Notes under the pieces: model-generated | What the model was told of the DNA's origin: nothing | The model's input: the letters and a program-made list of their open reading frames with translations, nothing else | Databases searched by the model: none | NCBI GenBank assembly: GCA_018242465.1 | Contig: JAFEBY010000021.1 | Coordinates: 1-51,780 of the forward strand | Direction of reading: 5' to 3' | Source: Pseudomonadota bacterium | Lineage (GTDB): Bacteria > Pseudomonadota > Gammaproteobacteria > Xanthomonadales > Xanthomonadaceae | DNA: 51,780 nucleotides | Made by a program: the position numbers and the translations under genes | Shown: one piece after another, positions 44,571 through 51,780 of the stretch | Numbering within the stretch: the first letter of the stretch is position 1 | How the letters are laid out: each line of letters opens with the position of its first letter

Positions 44571-45595
44571 CAGGCCCGTGAAAACAACGTGGCCGGATAC
44601 TCGGGCTTCTGGTCGCGCGCCAACAGGCGATGCAGGCCTTCGGCCGGCGAGTACGCCCCATGCAACACATCGCGCACACTGCGACTGATCGGCAGATCGA
44701 CGTCGTGGCGATCGGCAAGGCGCATGACTTCATTCGCCGTTTGGATCGATTCGACGACCTGTCCGATTGCACGCACAGCGTCCTCGATCGACTGGCCACG
44801 TCCGAGCGCGAGACCCAAGCGACGATTGCGCGACAGATCACCGGTGCAGGTCAACACAAGATCGCCGAGGCCGGCGAGCCCCATCAGCGTTTCCGGCTTC
44901 GCGCCCATTGCCGCAGACAACCGCAACATCTCGTTGAGGCCACGGGTGATCAGGCCGGCGCGCGCGTTCAGCCCAAGCTCCATGCCGTCTGCGACCCCGG
45001 TCGCCACCGCCAGCACGTTCTTCATCGCGCCACCAAGTTCGGCACCAATCATGTCCTGGCCGGTGTAGGCGCGGAAATCGGGGCCATGGAGGATGTCGGC
45101 GACTGCCTGGCCGAATTCCGGCGTGTCCGAATGTACGGTCAATGCGGTCGGCAAGCCGAGCGCGACTTCCTTGGCAAACGAGGGTCCGGTGACGACGGCC
45201 AATGGCACGTCATCGCCGAGCACCTCGGCAGCGACCTCATGAAGGAAGCGCCCGGAGCCGGGTTCGAAGCCCTTGGTCGCCCACGCCAGCCCCGTGCCGG
45301 GACGGCGGTGCGGCGCGATTGCCGTGACCGTCTCCGCAAATGCATGCGAGGGGACGACCACCAGCAACAGATCGGCCGCTGCGACGGCCGCGGCGAGATC
45401 GGTTGTCGCACGCAGGGTGCCGGGCAATGCGATGCCGGGCAAGTAGCGTGGATTTTCATGGCACTGGTCGATCGCCTCGACCATTGCCGGATCGCGGCCC
45501 CACAGCAGGGTGTCCTTGCCGTGGCGCGCGATCAGTGCGGCGAGCGCGGTGCCCCAGGAGCCCGCGCCCAACACGACCACCGAAGTGGTTGCCAT
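44570..45595 (-). CDS. gpsA: NAD(P)-dependent glycerol-3-phosphate dehydrogenase
   Basis: 341 residues. The nucleotide-binding [10 protein letters not shown] is at the N-terminus. [17 protein letters not shown] and the later [13 protein letters not shown] with the catalytic lysine identify GpsA, which makes sn-glycerol-3-phosphate for PlsB and phospholipids. The ATG at 45595 is preferred; a GTG three codons upstream (45604) is possible. It follows secB by 43 bases on the same strand, as in many gamma-proteobacteria. Confidence 0.96.
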   Translation of the reverse strand: MATTSVVVLGAGSWGTALAALIARHGKDTLLWGRDPAMVEAIDQCHENPRYLPGIALPGTLRATTDLAAAVAAADLLLVVVPSHAFAETVTAIAPHRRPGTGLAWATKGFEPGSGRFLHEVAAEVLGDDVPLAVVTGPSFAKEVALGLPTALTVHSDTPEFGQAVADILHGPDFRAYTGQDMIGAELGGAMKNVLAVATGVADGMELGLNARAGLITRGLNEMLRLSAAMGAKPETLMGLAGLGDLVLTCTGDLSRNRRLGLALGRGQSIEDAVRAIGQVVESIQTANEVMRLADRHDVDLPISRSVRDVLHGAYSPAEGLHRLLARDQKPEYPATLFSRA

Positions 45596-45638
45596 TGCCG
45601 TCACCGGCTCAGGAAGGCCTTGATCAGGGGTGTCCTAA

Positions 45639-46163
45639 TCAGGCGTTCCCAGCCGTCTCCGTGCCCGATTCCAACGCACCCTGTTCCTGCTGGGCGGCGC
45701 GCTGACGCAGGCCTTCGGCGTACAGCGCGTCGAAGTTGATCGGCTGCAGGTAGAACGGCGGGAAGCCGCCGCCATTGATCAGCTCGCTGATCGCCTGGCG
45801 TGCGTACGGGTAGAGAATGTTCGGGCAATGCGCGCCGAGCATGGCATCGAGACCGGCGGCATCAAAACCGGCGAGGCCAAATACGCCCGCCTGCTGCACT
45901 TCGGCGAGGTAGGCGGTCTTGCCGTTCACGGTGCAGGTCAGGGTCACGCCCAGGACCACTTCGTAGGCGTTCTCACCCACCTGACCAGCACGCTGGTTGA
46001 GGTTCATCTGCAGGTCGGGCTGGCCCTGTTCGGTGAACACGGCCGGCGCATTCGGGGCCTCGAAGGAGACGTCGCGGGTGTAGATCTTTTCGACGCTGAA
46101 GGTCGCGCCCTGCTCATCGGCAGCGGCCGGCGCAGCGGCGCCGTTGGTCGTCTCGTCGGACAT
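45639..46163 (-). CDS. secB: Protein-export chaperone SecB
   Basis: 174 residues with short low-complexity ends ([11 protein letters not shown] and a Glu/Gln/Thr tail). The core matches Sec[51 protein letters not shown] and [14 protein letters not shown]. The tetramer keeps preproteins unfolded and hands them to SecA. Upstream is a rhodanese gene, downstream gpsA. Confidence 0.97.
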   Translation of the reverse strand: MSDETTNGAAAPAAADEQGATFSVEKIYTRDVSFEAPNAPAVFTEQGQPDLQMNLNQRAGQVGENAYEVVLGVTLTCTVNGKTAYLAEVQQAGVFGLAGFDAAGLDAMLGAHCPNILYPYARQAISELINGGGFPPFYLQPINFDALYAEGLRQRAAQQEQGALESGTETAGNA

Positions 46164-46253
46164 GGAATGCTCCAGTAGCTGTTACGTTTGGGAATCGTCG
46201 ATTATCGCACGAAGGCGCGACTGATCCCTCTGTGGGGACGGCCATCACACGAA

Positions 46254-46688
46254 TCAACGGCCTTTCACCAGGGGCAGGTCAGCCCCGATCCAGCCGCCAA
46301 TGCCGCCATCGAGCACATAGACCTTCCCGAAGCCGGCCTTGGCCAGTCGTCCGGCCGCACCCCCGGCGGTTTGTCCGGTCTTGCAGACCAGTACCACAGG
46401 CAGGTCTTTCGCCCCGGCAAGCTGCTTGTTCTCGGGATCGAACTGGCTCATCTGCACATTGCGCGATCCGGCGATATGCCCGGCCTGGAAATCATTGATT
46501 GGGCGAAGGTCGATCACCAACGCATTGTCGTGGTTCATCAGGCCGGTCAGCTGGGCCGGCTTGAGCACCTTCCAGCCCTGCATCAACCGCATCACTTCGG
46601 TGACGATCAACGCCAGGGTGAGGCCGGCAAGGCCCAGCGACAGCATCAGGTGGCGGCCGGCGAATGCGATCAGGTCTTGCAGGGTCAC
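46254..46688 (-). CDS. Membrane-anchored rhodanese-like protein (YibN type)
   Basis: 144 residues. One N-terminal membrane helix (about 13-30) precedes a rhodanese domain (VIDLRPINDFQAGHIAGSRN). The active-site loop is CKTGQTAGGAA, with the catalytic cysteine present. YibN has the same layout and stands before grxC-secB-gpsA in E. coli. Here grxC is absent and 90 noncoding bases separate this gene from secB. Confidence 0.9.
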   Translation of the reverse strand: MTLQDLIAFAGRHLMLSLGLAGLTLALIVTEVMRLMQGWKVLKPAQLTGLMNHDNALVIDLRPINDFQAGHIAGSRNVQMSQFDPENKQLAGAKDLPVVLVCKTGQTAGGAAGRLAKAGFGKVYVLDGGIGGWIGADLPLVKGR

Positions 46689-46758
46689 GGGAAATCCGAA
46701 GTTGCGCGAGCGGACGGCGATTGTCGCCCAGCGCGGGCTTCCGCGCCATGCAGCGCGA

Positions 46759-47181
46759 TTACTGGCCGTTCCAGAAATCGGGGAGCCCCGAGGTGACCCA
46801 CCACGTTTTCGTCTCGGAATCGTAGTGCCAGGTTTCGCGATAGGTCATCGTGCGGACGGCCATGGTGTTGCGATTGGCAAGGCCGATCTCGACACTGCGG
46901 ACGGCTTCATCAACATCGCCGCCGCTGCTGTCCATCACCTCGTAGGAGGTGACCTGCACCTGTTTGTAGCGCTCCAGCTCGAAATCGCCGAGCGGATGCG
47001 TGTTCCGCCATGTGGGATCCAACAACAGCCACGCACCGCGGATGTCGCCCCAGCGCAGGGCCGCCGAATAAGCGTACTGGGCCTTTTCCAAGGCATTCGC
47101 CTTGCCGCGACCACCGGCGTTGGCACAGGCGGCGGCGAGCAATCCGAACAACAACAGCAGGGTGCGGGCATGGCGTTTCAC
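46759..47181 (-). CDS. Small exported protein, possible lipoprotein, unknown function
   Basis: 140 residues. The leader ends LLAAACANAGG; the cysteine at 19 could be lipidated, though the lipobox is weak. The body is an alpha-beta domain (YSAALRWGDIRGAWLLLDP, then MTYRETWHYDSETKTWWV) that resembles NTF2-like small envelope domains, but I cannot name a family. It follows the thioesterase gene by nine bases, so the two are probably cotranscribed. Confidence 0.75.
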   Translation of the reverse strand: MKRHARTLLLLFGLLAAACANAGGRGKANALEKAQYAYSAALRWGDIRGAWLLLDPTWRNTHPLGDFELERYKQVQVTSYEVMDSSGGDVDEAVRSVEIGLANRNTMAVRTMTYRETWHYDSETKTWWVTSGLPDFWNGQ

Positions 47182-47190
47182 GGCGTCATC

Positions 47191-47664
47191 CTACTCCGCT
47201 GCGATTTGATCGGGCACGACGGCGACGTAGCGTGATTCCATGCGGGTGGCGAGGCCGCCATCGCTGCGCCGGACCTCGGCGCGGACCTGGAAGGACGCCC
47301 GGCGCTTGTCGACGAGCTCCTGCAGGACGACATCGGCCACGAACGAGTCCGTGAACTGCGCGCAGGCATCGAGGTCGTCGTACAGCGGCGCGCGATACTT
47401 CACCTGCGAATCGGCGACATAGACCTCGGCCTTGATGCCGCGGCGTTCCAGCCAGGCCGCGACCAGTCCCCAGCCCGCCAGCGTCATCAATGACACCAGA
47501 CTGCCGCCGAACGCACAGCCCTTGTCGTTGATGTTGGCGGCGAGTGGCGCTTGCAGGCGGCACCCTCCATCGGCGAGTTCGGCCAGACGCGGCTGCAGGG
47601 CGGCGACCGGTGGCATGGCATGCAACAAGCCTTCGATGTGGGTGGAAAGTTCGGTCTCGGACAT
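47191..47664 (-). CDS. YiiD C-terminal-type hotdog thioesterase
   Basis: 157 residues. NDKGCAFGGSLVSLMTLAGW, near the middle, and VADSQVKYRAP are the hallmarks of the putative thioesterase domain found at the C-terminus of E. coli YiiD. It probably cleaves acyl-CoA or related thioesters; the substrate is unknown. The ATG at 47664 is preferred because upstream codons are antisense to hemD. Divergent from hemD with 21 bases between. Confidence 0.85.
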   Translation of the reverse strand: MSETELSTHIEGLLHAMPPVAALQPRLAELADGGCRLQAPLAANINDKGCAFGGSLVSLMTLAGWGLVAAWLERRGIKAEVYVADSQVKYRAPLYDDLDACAQFTDSFVADVVLQELVDKRRASFQVRAEVRRSDGGLATRMESRYVAVVPDQIAAE

Positions 47665-47685
47665 GGGGTATGCGATTCTTTGCGG

Positions 47686-48444
47686 ATGACTGTGCCGCGC
47701 GAACGCGAATGGTATGCGATCTCCCTGCGCCCGCAGGGGCAGCACCGGCGCCTGCGTGATGCAGTAGCGCGCGCAGGCGGCCATCTGCTGGCGTTGTCAC
47801 CGCTGCGGATCGTTGCGCTTGACGATGCAGCGACGCGTGCGCGGCTGGATGGCGCGTTGGCTGCGCCACGCTGCATCTTCACCAGCCCCAATGCGGCGGA
47901 CAACGCTGCGCGACTGCACACACGACGGATCCCCGAAGCCATCGCCGTAGGCGCAGGGACGGCGGCGGCATTGCGACGATTCGGCATTGCGGAAGTGATT
48001 TCGCCAAGCCGCATGGACAGCGAGGGCCTGCTCGAACTCGCGGAATTGCACGATGTGGCCGGCCAGGCCATCGGACTGGTCACTGGCGAAGGTGGCCGCG
48101 GACTGATCGAACGCAGCCTGCGCGGGCGTGGCGCCACGATCGTGCGCGCGGATGTTTACCGACGCGAGATGGTGGAATTTTCACCCGCCGCATTGAAGCG
48201 GTTCGATGCCCTGCCCGCCGCAACGATGCTGTTTGTAACCAGCGCGGAAGCACTGTCGGCCGCGCTCGCGCAACTGAACGCGACGCGTCGTGCGAAATTG
48301 CTGGCGCTGCCGGCGATTGCCGCCAGCGAACGATTGCGCGAGGCATGCATGCAGGCGGGGTTCGCCCGTGCCGGCATCGCTGCCAGCGCACGTCCGCACG
48401 ATCTCGCCGCGGCGGCGCGGGGCATGGCGGGCGATGGCGACTGA
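47686..48444 (+). CDS. hemD: Uroporphyrinogen-III synthase
   Basis: 252 residues, family length. The two-domain HemD pattern is visible: FTSPNAADNAA, VGAGTAAALRRFGI, LLELAELHDVAGQAIGLVTG, split at GEGGRGLIERSLRGRGA, then DVYRRE and LFVTSAEALSAAL. It cyclises hydroxymethylbilane to uroporphyrinogen III in tetrapyrrole synthesis. Sequence conservation in this family is low, so the call rests on pattern and size. The next gene overlaps its end by 11 bases. Confidence 0.88.
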   Translation: MTVPREREWYAISLRPQGQHRRLRDAVARAGGHLLALSPLRIVALDDAATRARLDGALAAPRCIFTSPNAADNAARLHTRRIPEAIAVGAGTAAALRRFGIAEVISPSRMDSEGLLELAELHDVAGQAIGLVTGEGGRGLIERSLRGRGATIVRADVYRREMVEFSPAALKRFDALPAATMLFVTSAEALSAALAQLNATRRAKLLALPAIAASERLREACMQAGFARAGIAASARPHDLAAAARGMAGDGD

Positions 48445-48829
48445 CCTCGGCCTGCCGCGCTCGCTCGATCCGTCGCTGCTGCCGGCGGCGATCGACGACT
48501 TCGCGCACTGGTTCCGGTATCCGCTCCACGCCGGCGACTTCCATCCCCTGCGCGATCGTCATCGCTTGTTGGGCTACTACGCCGGCAAGCCACTGTACGG
48601 GCGGCTGGATGCGCACGGCCGCGTCGATCGCAGCCAGGGATTCAGCGGCGACCTCGTCGCGGTGTTCGTGCCATCGCCCGCTCGATCGTGGCGCCAGGCA
48701 GAACTGGTGTTCGCACACATGCCAGCTGCCGAGGTCGAACGTGCCGGAAAGCGCAACTGGCCCGCGATCAATGCGGTGCTGGCGCAAGCACTACGCCGGC
48801 ACCTGGATGCACCTACGCCCATTGATTGA
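48434..48829 (+). CDS. Protein of unknown function overlapping hemD
   Basis: 131 residues from an ATG inside the last four codons of hemD. No known motif. It is a compact alpha-beta protein with several aromatic residues (FAHWFRYPLHAGDFHPL, GYYAGKPLYGRLD) and no signal peptide or membrane segment. The overlap indicates co-translation with hemD; in many relatives hemX follows here instead. Converges on the thiolase gene with 31 bases between. Confidence 0.65.
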   Translation: MATDLGLPRSLDPSLLPAAIDDFAHWFRYPLHAGDFHPLRDRHRLLGYYAGKPLYGRLDAHGRVDRSQGFSGDLVAVFVPSPARSWRQAELVFAHMPAAEVERAGKRNWPAINAVLAQALRRHLDAPTPID

Positions 48830-48860
48830 ACAGCATCGACAGAGCGCAGCCGCAAACACC

Positions 48861-50150
48861 TCAGCGCTCGAGGATCGCGACCACGCCCATGCCGCCCGCG
48901 GTGCAGATGCTGATCAGGCAACGCCCGCCACCACGCTGCGCCAGTTCCTTCGCCGCCGTCGCGACGATGCGCGCACCGGTCGCGGCAAAAGGATGACCAG
49001 CCGCCAGCGACGACCCGTTGGGATTGATCTTGTTCGGATCGATCGATCCCATCGCACCCGGCAACCCAAGGCGGGTGCGGCAATACTCGTCGCTCTCCCA
49101 CGCCTTCAGCGTGCACAGCACCTGCGCCGCGAAGGCCTCGTGGATTTCGTAGATGTCGAAGTCCTGCAGCGTCAGGCCGTTGCGCGCCAGCATCTGCGGC
49201 ACGGCAATCGTCGGCGCCATCAGCAGGCCTTCGCCGCCGACGAAATCGACTGCGGCGACTTGCGCATCACGCAGGTAGGCCAGCGGCTGCAGCCCATGCG
49301 CGTGCGCCCACTCGTCACTGGCGAGCAGGCAGGCCGACGCGCCATCGGTCAGCGGCGTGGAATTGCCGGCGGTCAGCGTGCCGCGACCGGAGGTCTTGTC
49401 GAACGCCGGCTTCAGCGTCGCCAGTTTCTCGATGGTCGAATCCGGGCGCAGGATGTTGTCGCGCTTCACCCCGCGGAATTCGACCACCAGGTCATCGAAG
49501 AAGCCGCGATCGTAGGCGGCCGCCAGCTTGTGGTGCGATGCCACCGCCAGCGCATCCTGCGCCTCGCGGCTGATCTGCCATTGCTTGGCCATGTCCTCGC
49601 AGTGCTGGCCCATGCTCTTGCCGGTGCGCGGCTCGGCGACGCCCGGGAAGTCCGGCTTCAGCCAGCGTGGCGAAAAGCCCTTGAACGCGCGCAGCTTGTC
49701 CATCGTGGTCTTGGCGGCATTGGCGCGCAGGATGGCGTTGCGCAAAGCCTTGCCGTAGACGATCGGCACGTCGGAAGTGGTGTCGCTGCCGCCGCCGATG
49801 CCGGCTTCGATCTGGCCGGCGGCGATCTTGTTGCCGACGGCGACGATCGAATCCAGCGACGTTCCGCAGGCGCGCTGCAGGGTGATGCCCGGCGTCAGCG
49901 GGGACAGGCCCGACGACAGCACCGCCTCGCGCCCGAGGTTCCAGTCGGACGAGTGCTTGATCACCGCGCCCATCGCGACTTCGCCCAGCACTTCGCCCTG
50001 CAGGTGGAATTTCTCGACCACCGCGCCCAGGGCACGGATCGACAGGTCGAGGTTGCCGACGCCGGCGTAGGCGGTGTTCTGGCGGCAGAAGGGAATGCGT
50101 GCGCCACCGAGCACGGCGACCCGCCTGGAAGGGGATGAGGCGAAGGACAT
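48861..50150 (-). CDS. Thiolase (acetyl-CoA C-acyltransferase, FadI-like)
   Basis: 429 residues. The nucleophile is Cys95 (RACGTSLDS), with the histidine in YEIHEAFAAQ and HPFAATGAR, and the second cysteine in CTAGGMG near the C-terminus. All thiolase residues are present. Length and the KHSSDWNLGRE insertion resemble FadI of the anaerobic or long-chain beta-oxidation complex. Degradative 3-ketoacyl-CoA thiolysis is most likely. No fadJ partner is in the window. Confidence 0.9.
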   Translation of the reverse strand: MSFASSPSRRVAVLGGARIPFCRQNTAYAGVGNLDLSIRALGAVVEKFHLQGEVLGEVAMGAVIKHSSDWNLGREAVLSSGLSPLTPGITLQRACGTSLDSIVAVGNKIAAGQIEAGIGGGSDTTSDVPIVYGKALRNAILRANAAKTTMDKLRAFKGFSPRWLKPDFPGVAEPRTGKSMGQHCEDMAKQWQISREAQDALAVASHHKLAAAYDRGFFDDLVVEFRGVKRDNILRPDSTIEKLATLKPAFDKTSGRGTLTAGNSTPLTDGASACLLASDEWAHAHGLQPLAYLRDAQVAAVDFVGGEGLLMAPTIAVPQMLARNGLTLQDFDIYEIHEAFAAQVLCTLKAWESDEYCRTRLGLPGAMGSIDPNKINPNGSSLAAGHPFAATGARIVATAAKELAQRGGGRCLISICTAGGMGVVAILER

Positions 50151-50238
50151 GGCAAAGCTTCCGTGGCAGGCCGTGCCTGCGATACTGGCAGTCTAGTCGC
50201 GCCCCCGGCGCTTGCAAACCCTACCGTATGGAGACCGG

Positions 50239-51108
50239 ATGGCTGTGCCCGAATCGCATCTTCCCGGCGTGATCGCACTCGAACTGTCGTCCGATGGCGC
50301 GCCGCCGCACGCGGCGATCGACAGCGACAAGGCCGGACAGCTGCTCGACCATCTCTCCCGCGACCTCGCCCTGCTGGTACCCGGGCTGGAAAAACTCGAC
50401 CTCACCCTCGCCGGCGCCCATTTCGATGTCGCCGAGGCCCTGCGCCCGGGCTGGCCGCTGCATCGCCGCCTCGACGAACTGCGCGCCCGCGCCCCGGGGC
50501 AGGCGACACGCAAGGATGCCCGGCTGATCGCATTCGGCGCGGACGCCAATGGCGATATCCCGCAACCGTTGCAGAGCGACCCGGCATTGGCCGGCGCTTC
50601 GTTGCGCGTGCTGCCGTTCCTGATCAGTGGCGATGAAGCCGCGATCGCCGCTGCCGGCGACATCCTCGAAACCGAACTGCTCGATCGCGGCATGGCCAGC
50701 GCGGCAACTGCTTTGCTGGCACAGGAAGCCTTCGCGACGCGCATCGAGCACATGCGCTATCTCACCGTGCACGACCTGCTGGCGATGACGTCGATGCAGT
50801 ACGGCCACATGGGCCTGGACCCGCTGTGGCCGATCCTGGAAGCTGCGTTGCTGGCGCCGGGGGAAGACGCGGAAATCGATTCGCCACCGGAGCCGTTGCT
50901 GCAACTGAGCGATGGCGAAGTTTCGATCACCTTGTTTTCGCCGCAGGAATGGTGCCGTCGCTACGCCGGGAACGAACAGGATTGCGATCGCATGCAGCGG
51001 CAGATGAGCCGCTTCGAAGCACGCCAGCGCCAGTTCGCAGCCGTGCTGGAGGCGCACGGCATTCCCGTCGTCTACGACTACCTGCCGGGCGAAGCGATCA
51101 GCGGGTGA
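50239..51108 (+). CDS. Conserved protein of unknown function
   Basis: 289 residues, cytoplasmic by appearance. GGAG stands eight bases before the ATG at 50239. I recognise no domain. Acidic and leucine-rich throughout. The middle (IEHMRYLTVHDLLAMTSMQY) and the end (GIPVVYDYLPGEAI) look conserved rather than random, and codon use matches its neighbours. Divergent from the thiolase gene (88 bases). Its TGA abuts the opposite stop as TGATCA. Confidence 0.72.
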   Translation: MAVPESHLPGVIALELSSDGAPPHAAIDSDKAGQLLDHLSRDLALLVPGLEKLDLTLAGAHFDVAEALRPGWPLHRRLDELRARAPGQATRKDARLIAFGADANGDIPQPLQSDPALAGASLRVLPFLISGDEAAIAAAGDILETELLDRGMASAATALLAQEAFATRIEHMRYLTVHDLLAMTSMQYGHMGLDPLWPILEAALLAPGEDAEIDSPPEPLLQLSDGEVSITLFSPQEWCRRYAGNEQDCDRMQRQMSRFEARQRQFAAVLEAHGIPVVYDYLPGEAISG

Positions 51109-51306
51109 TCACTTCGGTGGCGGAGCAGGTGCCGGTTCCGATGAAGGTGCCGGTGCAGGCGCCGGTTCCGATGCCGGCGGGGGCGTCGTGGTCGAACTTG
51201 GCGTGGTGCCAGGCGGTGTGGAGCTGTCGGTGGAACCCGAGCTTGCGCAACCGCCCAGCACTGCAACCAACGAAAGAATTGCGGGAATTGCAATCACTCG
51301 CATCAT
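51109..51306 (-). CDS. Small Pro/Ala-rich lipoprotein
   Basis: 65 residues. Lipobox LGGC (Cys20) follows a hydrophobic leader; the mature part is only Ser/Thr/Pro/Ala/Glu, ending in two copies of SEPAPAP. The DNA shows the matching imperfect tandem repeat of about 25 bases. Probably an envelope-anchored spacer-like peptide. AGGAAG precedes twin ATGs (51306, 51303). It shares its stop boundary with the convergent gene. Confidence 0.75.
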   Translation of the reverse strand: MMRVIAIPAILSLVAVLGGCASSGSTDSSTPPGTTPSSTTTPPPASEPAPAPAPSSEPAPAPPPK

Positions 51307-51374
51307 TCACTTCCTGAAGCATGGATGGAAGCGACAGATTGCATGCACGCATGAAACATTCCATTAAGGGCCAT

Positions 51375-51780
51375 TCATTGCACGATCACGCCACAGGCGA
51401 TGCGCTTGCCGGCATTGCCCGCAGGTTGCGACGTGTAGTCGTCGGGATCCGCGTGCACGACCAGCGCGCGATTCATCACATCACTGTCCTGGCCAGTCCC
51501 GATCGTCGCCCCGGAGAAATGTGCATCCACCGTCGCGACGCCATTGGCATCGGCGTGGATGTTCATCTGGTCGCCGAGATGGTGCGGTGATGCTCCGATC
51601 TTGCCGTGCGGCTGTCCGCCCGGATTGAAATGGCCACCGGCACTGCTGGCATCGGCTGCGCTGCAATCGCCCTTCTCGTGGATGTGGAAGCCGTGGTCGC
51701 TGTTCGGTGCAAGACCGCTCACCTGGCCCGTGACATGCACGCCATCCGTCATCGCGGCGACTTGCAGGGTTCCGGCGACA
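51375..51780 (-). CDS. sodC: Cu/Zn superoxide dismutase, N-terminal part beyond the right edge
   Basis: 135 codons are visible and the frame stays open to the window edge; the signal peptide and first strand lie outside. Metal ligands appear in GFHIHEKGDC, GGHFNPGG and HHLGD, and the second signature NAGKRIACGVI with the disulfide cysteine ends the protein. MNRALVVHADPDDY is also typical. It removes superoxide in the periplasm. An internal ATG at 51752 is not the start, because conserved sequence (VAGTLQVAA) precedes it in frame. Confidence 0.95.
   Translation of the reverse strand, partial: VAGTLQVAAMTDGVHVTGQVSGLAPNSDHGFHIHEKGDCSAADASSAGGHFNPGGQPHGKIGASPHHLGDQMNIHADANGVATVDAHFSGATIGTGQDSDVMNRALVVHADPDDYTSQPAGNAGKRIACGVIVQ

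Noticed and set aside
44482..44688. A short + strand frame across the candidate small RNA
   Set aside because: It runs through the terminator stem and into gpsA antisense, with no RBS or protein-like character.
51109..51306. The repeated GGTGCCGGTTCCGATG-like text as a mobile or CRISPR repeat
   Set aside because: It is simply the DNA of two SEPAPAP repeats in a small lipoprotein gene.
1..51780. CRISPR arrays, tRNA, rRNA, phage or IS elements
   Set aside because: No regularly spaced repeats, no cloverleaf or conserved rRNA text, no transposase or integrase proteins seen while reading both strands.

Overview
This 51.8 kb window is a GC-rich, densely coded stretch of bacterial chromosome. The gene set and protein style point to the family Xanthomonadaceae (Lysobacteraceae), meaning a Lysobacter, Luteimonas, Thermomonas or Xanthomonas relative. 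The grounds are a Xanthomonas-type OleA of 338 residues, a thymidine kinase lacking most zinc ligands, several M16 peptidases, OleABCD and plsB. I cannot fix the genus from sequence alone. I saw no prophage, insertion sequence, CRISPR array, rRNA or tRNA.

Layout. 1-5.3 kb: an M16 peptidase cut by the left edge, a secreted alpha/beta hydrolase, an acyl desaturase coupled to an EF-hand protein, then mutM. 4.7-8.2 kb: an ECF sigma factor with a transmembrane Ser/Thr kinase. 8.1-15.4 kb: tdk, rep, two lipoproteins (one an e(P4)-type phosphatase) and plsB. 15.4-20 kb: a LuxR-type regulator, a DUF465 protein, ttcA, rdgC and a YgjP-like metallopeptidase. 20-25 kb: hydrolase-hemH, a SYLF protein and tatABC with an RDD membrane protein. 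25-28 kb: a TetR gene facing a DUF1428 gene and a decayed VOC gene, then acyltransferase, arfB and truC. 28-33 kb: an M16 peptidase and ubiJ-ubiB. 33-38.6 kb: the complete long-chain olefin cluster oleA, (YjdM-like), oleB, (YkgJ-like, opposite strand), oleC, oleD. 39-44 kb: lrp-ald, a dispersed palindromic repeat, an M16 peptidase and trmL. 44.4-44.6 kb: a candidate small RNA with C-rich hairpin loops. 44.6-51.8 kb: gpsA, secB, a rhodanese, lipoproteins, a thioesterase, hemD, a thiolase, unknown proteins and sodC cut by the right edge.

How the genes fit together. Several neighbourhoods serve the cell envelope and lipids: the desaturase, PlsB, the PlsC-like acyltransferase, OleABCD, UbiJ/UbiB, Tat and SecB/GpsA. 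The ole genes make long-chain olefins by head-to-head condensation of fatty acyl-CoA. They lie in two same-strand blocks interrupted by a small cysteine-rich gene, and the oleCD block runs directly into ubiJ-ubiB.

Most notable points: the candidate C-loop small RNA with its own terminator between trmL and gpsA; the two small metal-binding genes inside the ole cluster; paired 19-bp operators beside an internally deleted VOC gene; the TGATG coupling of desaturase and EF-hand genes; and convergent gene pairs whose stop codons abut as TGATCA.
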